Assembly: GCA_964200075.2 (NCBI GenBank)
Contig: CAXNAA020000459.1
Span: 1 to 21,164, forward strand
Reading direction: 5' to 3'
Source of the DNA: Sphacelaria rigidula
Lineage: Eukaryota; Phaeophyceae; Sphacelariales
Length of the DNA stretch: 21,164 nucleotides
The stretch's first letter is position 1; every line of letters starts with the position of its first letter. A program made the position numbers and the translations under genes. Below, piece after piece: positions 10,428 through 18,288 of this stretch. The notes below the pieces were generated by a model. The model did no database searches, was not told the DNA's origin, and worked only from the letters and a program-made list of their open reading frames with translations.

Positions 10428-10702
10428 AAGGCAAATGGATGAAGGCCCGCGGCAGGCGAAAATATTGGGGGTCAGGCGACAACTAAGGCATGCCCGACAC
10501 CCAATTCCATGCCTGACAAGTCAAATCCATGCCTGAGATGCCCTAGTTTCTGGATTTGATTTACCTTAGATTTGCCATAGATAAGCTCCCCGGTATTCTG
10601 ACTAATTGGAGTTGGCGTCGTCATTCGTGTGCGTTACTTCCATTCTTTGTTGTAGTATGTGTGTTTGTCTCGCCCAAACAAGGCATCTCAGGCGTCATAC
10701 CC

Positions 10703-10740
10703 CCTCTCAGTAACCCCTTTCTGAAAAGGGGCTCTGAGGC
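10703..10740. repeat. Imperfect palindrome with CCCCTTT/AAAGGGG stem
   Basis: The inner stem CCCCTTT (10714-10720) pairs with AAAGGGG (10725-10731) over a four-base loop. The flanking CCTCTCAG and CTCTGAGG extend it imperfectly. It could form a hairpin in RNA or mark the end of an inserted element. No T-run follows, and a bacterial-style terminator reading does not apply here. Confidence 0.65.
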
Positions 10741-10997
10741 AAAAAGAGAGCCTAAGTTCAGGTATTGACAAGCAAGGTGTACACAAACCGTCCCCTCCCT
10801 TCGCTCCCTCCACGGGACATCCATATGCTGGAACATCCTGTCTCCAACAAACTGATCCAATGCAGTCAACCTGCCCGTGTTCACCCCAACTCTACGTCCT
10901 AAAACTCTGCGGATAGCTTGACACAGCAACCTCCCGTTTGTAGTGAAGGTCCGATTGGAGTTTGTCTTGAAGTCACCACGTGTCCGCAAAGTCTTTC

Positions 10998-11041
10998 GCC
11001 CCTTTCTCCACTTCGGGATGCCCCTTTCTCCACTTCGGGAT
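10998..11041. repeat. Two tandem copies of a 22-base unit
   Basis: The unit beginning GCCCCTTTCTCC and ending CACTTCGGGAT occurs twice, identical and head to tail. Nothing coding was supported around it. A 122-codon minus frame at 10621-10989 lies just left of it without recognisable content. Confidence 0.85.
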
Positions 11042-11332
11042 GCCAGTTGCCCCCATTATTCATCGCAGTGACCCGATCTTGCGTGTCTTCGACTCCCACA
11101 TCGTAGACAAGCCATTTCCGTCGAGGTCCTTTGCGTGGAAGAGCCCCTGGCGCACCTAGGTTATCCTCGAGGCGCCACCCCCCCAGTGTTTGAAGGGCTG
11201 GTCAGCCTCCTTGAGTGCTTGTGCGGCTAGCCGACAAAACATAATGCGCTTCGGAAGGCACGTTTCGTTCGAGCTTGGGTTACCAAGTGAGCTTGAGCTC
11301 TAGCAGATTCTCGTGAGGATCCCATTCTAGCT

Positions 11333-11596
11333 TCATAACACACACATATTAACACCGTTTACCCCGATGAGCTTGACGTCATACAAAAGCGTGGCGTTGG
11401 GCGGCACCCCTCGCTGCGGCATGCCCTTGTCTCCGTACCCCAAGACGGGCGGTACGCTGATCACCCTGCTTTCGCCAACGCACATTCCAACCAGCAGTAT
11501 GTCCCACCCTGGAGGAAATTGTCCCTTGGGCTGCTTGCCCAGCACGAAAAACAGGGTTTTGTCTCCACCGCGGCCGACCACCTCACGACCGTTCAC
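11333..11596 (-). CDS. PDZ-FKBP exon 5 (FKBP catalytic half and stop)
   Basis: The acceptor AATACAACAG lies above 11596, with VNG directly continuing SSIT of exon 4. It encodes VNGREVVGRGGDKTLFFVLG, then QPKGQFPPGWD, ILLVGMCVGESRVISVPPVL, GYGDKGMPQRGVPP, NATLLYDVKLIG and a short tail ending at TAA/TGA 11333-11335. The FKBP domain is complete at KLIG. GTAAAC right after KLIG could be a donor instead, in which case the short tail is intron and a further exon follows. Confidence 0.92.
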   Translation of the reverse strand: MNGREVVGRGGDKTLFFVLGKQPKGQFPPGWDILLVGMCVGESRVISVPPVLGYGDKGMPQRGVPPNATLLYDVKLIGVNGVNMCVL

Positions 11597-14500
11597 CTGT
11601 TGTATTTGAAAAAAAAAGACGATGCGTGAATACCTATGGTACCCTCATGTTTGTTTTTTTTCGATTTGTTGGCGCAATCAGCCAGGACTACACATTTGGT
11701 GCTGTGCTTCCTGTCGTTGCGGTTGGAGACCCCGATACTATGATACCATCTAACTTCGGCCTGTTAAACATCGATTTCGGTTATGCTGAATTGGTTAAAA
11801 TTTCAATTCGGCAATGTTGACTCTTCGGCAATTTGCACACGTAACAGGTCATGCCATCTTGGCGCTGTAGAATCTCGTGGCCAACACCTGAAGCATTCTT
11901 AGCATACCCAACAGAGAAGCCAAGAAGCGTCTTTGCGACGAGTAATCACAACCTGAACGATAGATTTCACCGTCAAAAAGTGCAGTGCGTACAGTTTCGA
12001 AATTTGTCCATTGCAATAGACAAAAGATGGAGCTCTACGATACTGTACGCAGTACACCTTTTAACAATGCCATCATTATTTTTTATTTTTTTGTCACGAC
12101 TTAGTCTGCTATGTCGTTCTGTCCGACCCCTCTTTCTTTTTTTTCTGTTTTTTTTTTCTTTTTCTCAGAGCGTGTTTCAGTTTCGTTTTTGTTGGGTACG
12201 TCTATCATGTCAGTATCATGTCAGTATCATGTCACTATCATGTCACTATCATGTCACTATCACGTCACTATCACGAGACCACGACTGGACCCCTGGGGGG
12301 TTAGTTAAAGTGCGACAATCAATTAGACCAATCAGTACGAATATGGTTCAGGGTATCGAGTTAATCGACCCGACAGAGATACACAATAAAATCGGCACGT
12401 CGACTGCCCATTTCTGTCCCGTTCTATCCGTTTCGTTTTGTCGTGAGTATACAACTTCCATCCATGAGGTTGATTACGTCGAGTGGCTGACTGACCATCG
12501 AGCAAATTATACGTCCATGCTTTCGCAGCCACCAAAGGCATGCCGTCGTTATCATATTATCTACGACCTACATTTCTTAACGGGATGAATTAGCTGATTG
12601 CTTATCGCACATGACCTGATGTGCGTGGTTTCAAGATTAACGTAATTAAAATGAATAAACCACGCCGTGGAAAACAGGTTACATTGTCAAAAAGTGTACT
12701 GCGGACAGTATCGAGTATTGCGTCTATTGCAATAAACAATACATTCCATACTGTACACAGTACACTTTTTGACAGTGTAATCTATCGCCATTATCCAGGG
12801 TGCGGAACGAGCACAAACACTCGCTGAAGAAAACTCGAAGGTCGAGAAAGGGGTGGGGGGAGAGAAGAACGGGAAAGTTGACGGCCACACCACAAACACT
12901 TTAGACTCGGGCCGTTTATTGCACGAAACCACTTCACCTCGTGCATGACACGTCAGTTCAACATTACCGTAGGCAAGCGGGAATAGCAGACGGGTCCAGT
13001 GTCAGCGCAAGGGGAGAGGAGAGTGACTGACAGTAACAAGATCTACTCGAAAGGGGGCAGGACCTGCGTCAATGTATCCGTCCCGCGGACAGCAACCCCT
13101 GTACTGACCGTGATGCTAGAGCCGTCGAACACGGTGCCGTTCTCCAGAGTACCCGTGTACTCTATTTCCAGCAAATCACCGCGCTGTGCCCCTCGACATG
13201 TACTGCATGCCTCACTTTTCTCGCTGCTCAGCACTTTTAAAACTTGCTCCTGAGTGTGTGGAAAATGACGATAGGGTGCGGCATATGTAAAAATTAGTAC
13301 GAAAGGAGCGCGGAACCTCCCACGGCATATCGTCATTGGTGAGTGTGTTGCATACCCAAGGACATGCGTCCTTCCCACCCCACGCCCCATTTGTTTTCGT
13401 CCACAGGAGACAGATAGGACAGCTAGGGACAATTACCGTGCACTTTGCTATTTCTAGTTTCGTACAGCGCTTTCCAGTGCCCTCCACCTCGCCGCCGCTT
13501 CGAGCTCAGCCCCCAAGCTGAATTGTCATTAAGACCGTCCGATGTACGGGTAGGCAGCAAGGCGAGAGTGCACCCCCCACCCAGGTAGTCTCGGACTTGG
13601 ATGATAAATTATCGTCGCCGAGTAACCCTCCTTGCAATGTCCCCCAGCTCGACCCTGTACACGAGTCACCCTTCCCATCCGAGCATTGATCCCCTGACCT
13701 TCACCCCCCTTTTTTATCACACCTTCAACCTGTCCCCTTTTCCGGGACGAGGGCGCGTGGTCTCAAGTGAACTACCCGTGTCTTCCCCGGTACACACCAT
13801 TTTGATATCGTGGATTGGATCATGACCAGCCCTTTCGCACCGCGTCGATCTCGTCAAAAAACGCCTCTGTACCACGCACGCTCTCACGATCTTCAACGAC
13901 GTAATCCAGATACATCTACTGCTGCTCAGAACTTGCTATTATTATTGCTCACTGTTAGTATCGAAAATTTCAAACGAACGATACAAGACGACGCTATTGA
14001 TGTCGCACCCCCTGGTTCTGGTTGCCTCCCTCTGGAACGATCTTCGTAGAAATAGGCTCGAATCCTTGGTTCGCACTTGAGTCGGAAGAAGGCGATCCGT
14101 TCGGTTTTAGAAGCTCGCTGAACTGGGGATTGTCCATTGGTTCATTGGAAGACATGGACGGGCGCACAAACGAACAAAAAACATTATTTGAACACGAGAA
14201 AAACGAGGTACACGAAAGCGGACGCGACGCTCATCGAATCGTATACCCTACACTGTTGCGAATAGACAGTTGCTTGCAAGGGTGCACTTTGCCCTTCCGG
14301 CGTTTATCGCACATGTTTGTACGCCTGTCACCCCACCCTAAATTGGTATTTGCGTTTGCACATGATGCAGGGGTACCTTGCTTGTATCCCGAAACACCAG
14401 AGTGAGAGGTCGGGGGCTGTTCTTGATTATGCCCTTTACAGTAACTGCCGACTCCCGCTCCACGCTAACCCCGTTGGCGGATACGACCACCATGTCGGGC

Positions 14501-15112
14501 TTGATCCTTGGTCGAGATGGGAACCAGTAACGGACGAAGAGGAGTAGTCGGTGACAAAATATTAGGGCCACGCATAACTCGGGGATGAGGAAACAAAAAA
14601 GCAAAATGAGGGTGGTCGATGATGGTTGTAAACAACCACGTTTGACCCATAGACAATCCCGTCGACAAAAGGAACCAAAATGCCGGAGTCATCGATGGTG
14701 ATTCATCCAGAAGCAACGTCTGCTATTTCTCCGCAATGATTAACAGCGGAGTTTGAGATACAAATTTTGCAAGCCACGCATACTCCTGGTACTACAATAA
14801 ATAAACGTGACATATCATTCTGAGAAAAAAATGAGGGCTAAGCAAACAGGCAGCAACCAATATGCGGAAAAGGGAATTGGCAAGAAGTCGCTGACAAAAA
14901 GTATGAACAAAACGCTGAGCAAAAGTTCACGGGTCGCTTGGGTTTCTTTTCTTAGGCACCACTGAAATATTGCCCATGTGTATGTATCGATCGTGCTATC
15001 GTGCTCTTGCAAACGTGCTCCTTGTTCTGGCGTCTCACCGACTTCGGCTAGCTGCTGCTCCCCCTTGAACAACGCGCTTCACCAGGACCCGAGACGAGCC
15101 CTTATATCGTAC
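11333..15112 (-). CDS. PDZ-FKBP fusion: peptidyl-prolyl cis-trans isomerase with N-terminal PDZ domain, 5'-incomplete, 5 exons
   Basis: Five minus-strand exons (15112-15039, 14506-14377, 14122-14009, 13249-13109, 11596-11333) join without a frame break. The product reads: PDZ core (VLVKRVVQGGAAASRSRIKP, then DMVVVSANGVSVE and SPRPLTLVFRD), a Ser/Asn/Pro-rich linker, and a complete FKBP domain (RGDLLEIEYTG, VFDGSS, GWDILLVGMCVGESR, LGYGDKG, NATLLYDVKLIG). FKBPs catalyse proline cis-trans isomerisation; PDZ domains bind C-terminal peptides. The FKBP pocket Tyr, Phe-Asp, Trp and LGYG Tyr are kept, but the usual V-I before G-W is F-P-P here, so activity and drug binding may differ. GWD-x4-GMC and LGYG-x-x-G resemble secretory-type FKBPs; no signal peptide can be judged because the N-terminus was not found. 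Domain calls are firm; intron borders are inferred. Confidence 0.85.
11969..12070. mobile_element. 102-base MITE-like element, copy 1
   Basis: The left end CACCGTCAAAAAGTGCAGTG and the right end (read inverted) CATTGTTAAAAGGTGTACTG are imperfect inverted repeats of about 32 bases. The centre contains ATTGCAATAGAC. Same length and layout as the copy at 12679-12780. Confidence 0.75.
12203..12279. repeat. 11-base tandem repeat, 7 copies
   Basis: The unit TATCATGTCAG/C is repeated seven times. Later copies carry C for T (TATCACGTCAC) and the last is truncated in similarity (TATCACGAGAC), a gradient of divergence from left to right. Intronic with respect to the isomerase gene. Confidence 0.93.
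12679..12780. mobile_element. 102-base MITE-like element, copy 2
   Basis: The ends TTACATTGTCAAAAAGTGTA and, inverted, TTACACTGTCAAAAAGTGTA match almost perfectly over about 33 bases. The centre holds TCTATTGCAATA. Internal GTACTG-x-GTACAGTAT blocks are shared with copy 1. The ends TTA...TAA suggest a TA-type target. A lone related end, TTTTGACAGTGTA, is seen near 3650. Confidence 0.8.
13109..13249 (-). CDS. PDZ-FKBP exon 4 (FKBP N-terminal strands)
   Basis: 141 bases, 47 codons, phase 0 at both ends: acceptor CACTCAG above 13249 and donor GTCAGT below 13109. It encodes EQVLKVLSSEKSEACSTCRG, then AQRGDLLEIEYTG, TLENGTVFDGSSIT. G-D-x-L-x-I-x-Y-T-G and V-F-D-G-S-S are FKBP hallmarks that supply the pocket Tyr, Phe and Asp. 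A CSTC pair sits just before the domain. Confidence 0.88.
13250..14008 (-). other. Intron between linker and FKBP exons
   Basis: 759 bases between GTGCGA and CACTCAG. It is C/T-rich on the plus strand. Open frames here (for example 13601-13825 plus) have no recognisable content. Confidence 0.6.
14009..14122 (-). CDS. PDZ-FKBP exon 3 (linker)
   Basis: 114 bases, 38 codons, phase 0 at both ends: acceptor ATCCCCAG above 14122 and donor GTGCGA below 14009. It encodes FSELLKPNGSPSSDSSANQG, then FEPISTKIVPEGGNQNQG. The join FRDTSK-FSELLKP continues a PDZ C-terminus as seen in related proteins (FRD-x-x-x-F-x-x-L), and the rest is a flexible linker. It is short and would be missed by open-frame length alone. 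Confidence 0.6.
14377..14506 (-). CDS. PDZ-FKBP exon 2 (PDZ C-terminal half)
   Basis: 130 bases: one base completing the Arg codon plus 43 codons, IKPDMVVVSANGVSVERESA through VFRDTSK. This is the second half of a PDZ domain: I-K-P-x-D, S-x-N-G, a helix, then RPLTLVFRD. The donor GTACCC follows AAG at 14377. The acceptor is a C/T-rich tract ending CCAAG above 14506. Confidence 0.78.
15039..15112 (-). CDS. PDZ-FKBP exon 1 of those visible (PDZ middle strands)
   Basis: 74 bases. The acceptor is a pyrimidine-rich tract ending GCGCAG, just above 15112, and the donor is GTGAGA below 15039. It encodes VRYKGSSRVLVKRVVQGGAA plus ASRS and two bases of an Arg codon completed by the next exon. V-x-V-x-x-V-x-x-G-G-A-A is the expected PDZ pattern before the strand with D-x-x-x-x-V-N-G. 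The first PDZ strands and the peptide-binding GLGF-like loop must lie further upstream and were not found. Confidence 0.6.
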
Positions 15113-15235
15113 CTGCGCGCTCGTTCAGGAAGAGAAACAACCGACAATGCCGACGGCCATGGTGATAAGAACAGCAGCAACAATACATCGTGACAGTAAC
15201 AATATCACACCCTGTACAACTATGACTAATAACTA

Positions 15236-15510
15236 ACAAAGTTAGTTGTTTTGTCGACCAACTACCGGGTAGTTGTTTCCAAATAACTAGTTGCGCACGA
15301 TTCTGAGAGATTAGATGTTTGGAAACAACTAGTTGCACACGATGCTGAAAGAGTAGATGCTGAAAGAGTAGTTGTTCGGAAACAACTAGTTGCGCACGAT
15401 TTTTGAACTGTGGTTGCTTGGAAACAACTAGTTGCGCGCGAATCTGAACAATGAGTTGTTTGGAAACAACTAGGCGCACTCGATTCTGAACACGTAGTTG
15501 TTTGGTGGCC
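15236..15510. repeat. 42-base repeat array 1
   Basis: Units begin at 15272, 15314, 15371, 15413, 15455 and 15497. All steps are 42 bases except one of 57, where a 15-base piece (GATGCTGAAAGAGTA) is itself duplicated. The unit carries GTTGTTTGGAAACAAC and AACTAGTT. A leader (AAAGTTAGTTG, then TTGTCGACC and ACTACC) precedes the units and is shared with array 2. Confidence 0.92.
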
Positions 15511-15639
15511 CGGGTAGTTGTCAACATCGTGAAACAATTACAATTAGACCGCTGGCTGAGATCGAGCTGGCGCATGAACATGTGAGCACCCCACGCACGT
15601 ACTCACACACAAACACACACGAGAGACCAAGCGCACCAA

Positions 15640-16050
15640 ATGGCAGCTGTGCCACCAGCCGCCCCGAAACCAGCACCAGCTTCTCCTACACCAGCACCAG
15701 CAGCAGGTGGTGGCCAGCAAACGCGTTTGTGTCTCGATGTCGGAGGGGAACCGTGGTTGATCAAGCCAGTTTGAGGTGCCGCATACATGAAGCAACAGTA
15801 AAGCCTAAACCTTGAACGTGTCATGCTCGCGCCCCGAATGACGAATGCCTTTGCTTTGCATCACACCGTATACTTCTGTCTTTTCCTTTATCCAGGAATA
15901 GGTCCGCCTGATCTTTCTGGCTTACTCCCTGTCCTGCGCGGATACGAGTTCACACCACTACTGTATAGCGTTTTCATTTGTTCCAACTATACTCAACCAA
16001 AGTTAGTTGCTTGTCGACCTACTACCTGGACATTGTTTGGAAACAATTAA
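15640..16050 (+). CDS. Candidate small spliced gene inside the repeat-bounded element (speculative)
   Basis: An ATG at 15640 opens a 44-codon frame (stop 15772-15774) starting MAAVPPAAPKPAPASPTPAP. If a GTGGTG donor after 15706 is used with the pyrimidine-rich acceptor TTTATCCAG ending at 15895, the phases agree (one base plus two) and the frame continues as GIGPPDLSGLLPVLRGYEFT, then PLLYSVF, into array 2 and a stop at 16050. About 74 residues: Pro/Ala-rich head, hydrophobic tail. No family recognised. Low-complexity C/A-rich DNA can yield such a frame by chance. Confidence 0.2.
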
Positions 16051-16262
16051 TTGCACATGATTCTGAACAGATAGTTGTTTGGGAACAACTAGTTGCGCAC
16101 GATTCTGAACAGTTAGCTGTTTGCGAACAACTAATTGCACACGATTCTGAACAGTTGGTTGTTTGGAAACAACTAGTTGCGCACGATTCTGAACAGTTAG
16201 TTGATTGGAGATAACTAGTTCCACACGATTCTGAACAGTTAGTTGTTTGAGAAACAACTACC
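15996..16262. repeat. 42-base repeat array 2
   Basis: Units begin at 16032, 16074, 16116, 16158, 16200 and 16242, an exact 42-base step. The consensus is GTTGTTTGGAAACAAC, then TAGTTGCGCACGATTC and TGAACAGTTA. The same leader as array 1 precedes it. Because 42 is divisible by three, repeats stay open on both strands as 14-residue repeats, for example QNRAQLVVSKQLTV on the minus strand. These frames are by-products. Confidence 0.95.
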
Positions 16263-16283
16263 AACTGTTAAAGTTGTACAGGG

Positions 16284-16339
16284 TGTGAAAAATATACACG
16301 AGAAATGGTCTGGAAAAGTGTACTTTTACCACACCCTGG
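16284..16339. repeat. Inverted repeat joining two CACACCCTG ends
   Basis: CAGGGTGTGAAAAATATACAC (its last 20 bases from 16280) faces GTGTACTTTTACCACACCCT at 16317-16336 across about 17 bases. So two CACACCCTG-type ends point away from each other with a further inverted stretch between them. It can be read as two abutting elements or as one 60-odd-base hairpin element. Confidence 0.6.
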
Positions 16340-17130
16340 ACAATAGGCGGCATCTAGTGCAATAGCAATGGAATCTGCTGCAGTAGATACCAACATTGTG
16401 GTCCGTAATGACCATCGATCGGCAAGTTTCTCTTTCTTTTGTCGTTGGCAATATCTATCGATAGACCAGTTTCCCACACTCTTGTCTGGGCAGCAGTCTG
16501 CTGTGGCCCTGCACCGAAATCTATTGATGGCAACAATGACTATCGATAGACCGCGTGCCAAATCTATTGATGACGGCGATGACTACTGACGGATTGTATA
16601 CCGAATCTTTCGATTACGGCAATAGCTATTGATAGATTGCGAATAAATCTATGCATGGCGGCAATGAATATTGATAGATACATATTAGAACCTACTGTGG
16701 TATGCAATGCCTGCCGATAGATGTTTTCTGTCGTCTATTGCACACCCTGGACAATAGAAGGCATATATTGGGGTAGCAATAGAATTCACCGTAATAGACG
16801 AGTATATTCTCGATCGTAGTGGCTATCAAAGATGAAATTTCTCCGTCCGTTGCCCTGACCGTGTGTATTTACTCAAGAAAATAAATCCATTGCTGGTGAC
16901 CAGGTGTATTGACAGGAAACACCGTAATCCATTGTCACAGACCATTTATAGTGATGGAAATTTGCGGAATCTATGGCGAACGACCATGTGTATTGATATA
17001 TCTCGATGAGAACATCACCCAGCACATTGTTTCCAGCGATGGATATGGCCAAAGATATTTTGCAGTCATTGTTCTCCACAATAGATATCGACATACCTCC
17101 TTGTGTAGATTCTTTGGATGTGCACATCGC
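16329..17130. repeat. Diverged CAATAG / CGATAGACC repeat region A
   Basis: It starts with CACACCCTGGACAATAG (again at 16741) and continues with many loose copies of ATCTATTGATAGA, CTATCGATAGACC and GGCAATAGC at irregular spacing. No open gene. It resembles the region at 19249-19735, so both are copies of one repeat family. Confidence 0.6.
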
Positions 17131-17263
17131 GCCCTACAGGGTGGGCGTCAATAATATGTACATGTGCCCATCATTTCCGACGAGTCGACGGCAGAAAAAA
17201 CTGCTCCCCACAATAGATATTCACCCATTCTCTTATGTAGATTCTTTGGGTGGGCCATGTCAG
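17078..17263. repeat. Diverged direct duplication, about 52-base copies
   Basis: CACAATAGATAT and TGTAGATTCTTTGG occur in the same order at 17078 to about 17129 and at 17209 to about 17260, 131 bases apart, with scattered substitutions between them. It is probably part of the repeat family to the left. Confidence 0.75.
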
Positions 17264-17536
17264 GTCTAGCCAACACTGCATCCCGGCGATTAAGATCTCA
17301 TTCACCAGCACCATATGCCGTGGATACGAAATAATATATATTATTATGTTAGCCCGCAGAAACCCATGGGTCATGGTCGCATGATAGATGTACCCAAGAA
17401 AAGCAAAACTGCAACACTCGTTCAAGAAAATGAAGGAGCGGAAAAAGGTCCGACATGCAGGATCATGTTTGCGTCTACAGATAGCGTCCGACAGGGCGCG
17501 TGCCGATAGTACGCACATGTTCGGATCATTACCCAC
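17131..17536. other. Stretch between repeat region A and the transposase gene
   Basis: Holds the right half of the 131-base-spaced duplication and otherwise nothing I can name. A hAT element's left terminal repeat would be expected hereabouts, but without the right end (outside the window) it cannot be identified. Confidence 0.4.
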
Positions 17537-18288
17537 ATGTTCATATTCTCGTCCTCTGTAATGTCAGTATATACAAGGGCACAAAAGGAAAACGATGGGG
17601 CACTTCGTCCTTCGTCCAGGACATGTCAACACATGCCATGTCTGCAGAAAAAAAGACGTTACATTTTTGACGGCCTGAACGCGTGCCAACCAACCCCCAC
17701 GAAGCAAACAACGCAGGAGCACCGCAGTTTGACCACATTCATCATCCTCCCCATGAGCGACAACGGTATCCTCCCCATGAGCGACAACGGTATCCTCCCC
17801 ATGAGCGACAACGGTATCCTCCCCATGAGCGACAACGGTGAGCAGAGACCGTCCTCGGCTTCAGGCGCAGCTCAACCTGCCGCCCTTGCCCCCATATTTG
17901 ATCTTCGGAACTCGGGCAGCGGACGTCGTTCCAAAGGCAATTCCAAACAGTTGAAATTTCCGGAAAACGTACCGATCGCAGTAAAGACGGCAATCAACAA
18001 CTACATCCCGGCAGAAGGCCGCTACGTCACACGCCCAAACGCACGAAGCCCTAGCGTCGTTCATTTTTGGGGCGTGCGGTTGGACACAAAGCCGGAAGAG
18101 GAGTGGAGCTACGACGAGAAGGGGAAGCCGGTCGAGAGGGAGCAGTTTTTTTCTTGCCAAGCAGATGAAGATTGTCGCAACAAAAGAACGATGATCAAAA
18201 TTACGAGCAAGCAAACGTCGAGTGCTACGACCCATTTGGACAAGCGGCACAATATCGAAAGCTCCCGGACACAAGCTGCAGACGAAAA
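17537..18288 (+). CDS. Transposase exon 1 (repeat-bearing N-terminus and BED-like finger)
   Basis: An ATG at 17537 is the longest option, with 250 residues to the donor. Each copy of the 24-base repeat also offers an in-frame ATG, the first at 17753, and a start there is equally possible. From about residue 130 the sequence is basic and ordered (KFPENVPIAVKTAINNYIP, then VVHFWGVRL), ending in the finger EQFFSCQADEDCRNKR...TTHLDKRH. The donor GTGAGT at 18289 leaves two bases of a Lys codon. Confidence 0.75.
17744..17839 (+). repeat. 24-base tandem repeat, 4 perfect copies
   Basis: ATCCTCCCCATG then AGCGACAACGGT, four identical head-to-tail copies, in frame as ILPMSDNG. The last copy runs into GAGCAG, so CG-GTGAGC also looks like a splice donor. 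Perfect identity implies recent expansion, in contrast to the decayed exons downstream. Confidence 0.97.

Larger units (their letters stand above)
10071..11332. other. Region downstream of the isomerase gene, no supported gene
   Basis: This should be the 3' flank of the minus-strand isomerase gene. It holds the hairpins and the 22-base repeat listed separately. The minus frame 10621-10989 (Arg/Thr-rich, with RVGVNTGRLTALDQFVGDR) is the only one that looks at all protein-like. It has no known motif and may be a repeat fragment. Confidence 0.4.
11597..13108 (-). other. Last intron of the PDZ-FKBP gene
   Basis: 1.5 kb between firm FKBP exons. It holds two copies of a 102-base inverted-repeat element, a T-rich tract at 12126-12170 and an 11-base tandem repeat. 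A 245-codon plus-strand open frame (11851-12588) runs through all three, which shows it is not a gene. Confidence 0.85.
15206..16287. mobile_element. Inverted-repeat-bounded element with two 42-base repeat arrays
   Basis: Perfect 16-base inverted ends: CACACCCTGTACAACT at 15206-15221 and AGTTGTACAGGGTGTG at 16272-16287. The eight bases just outside are nearly the same (AACAATAT left, AAAAATAT right), a possible target duplication. Inside, two related repeat arrays in the same orientation flank about 480 bases of unique sequence. The ends share CACACCCTG-x-ACAA with the 150-base element at 1977. It lies just 5' of the first visible PDZ-FKBP exon, so probably in that gene's intron or promoter. 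The element interpretation is inference. Confidence 0.5.

Noticed and set aside
10703-10740. Hairpin as a transcription terminator
   Set aside because: Rho-independent terminators are bacterial. This is eukaryotic DNA, and no T-run follows.
10621-10989. Minus-strand frame of 122 codons next to the isomerase 3' end
   Set aside because: It is protein-like in composition but runs through hairpin repeats, has no known motif and cannot be joined to a neighbour.
11851-12588. Plus-strand open frame of 245 codons, the second longest in the window
   Set aside because: It runs through a 102-base inverted-repeat element, a T-rich tract and an 11-base tandem repeat, all in the intron between two firm FKBP exons on the other strand.
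15102-15581. Minus-strand frame of 159 codons with repeats such as QNRAQLVVSKQL
   Set aside because: It is the translation of the 42-base array, whose unit length is divisible by three. Frames stay open on both strands for this reason alone.
16003-16264. Pair of minus-strand repeat proteins (QNRVQLVV and SESCATSC types)
   Set aside because: Same cause as above. The unit keeps several frames open, so there is no sign of protein selection.
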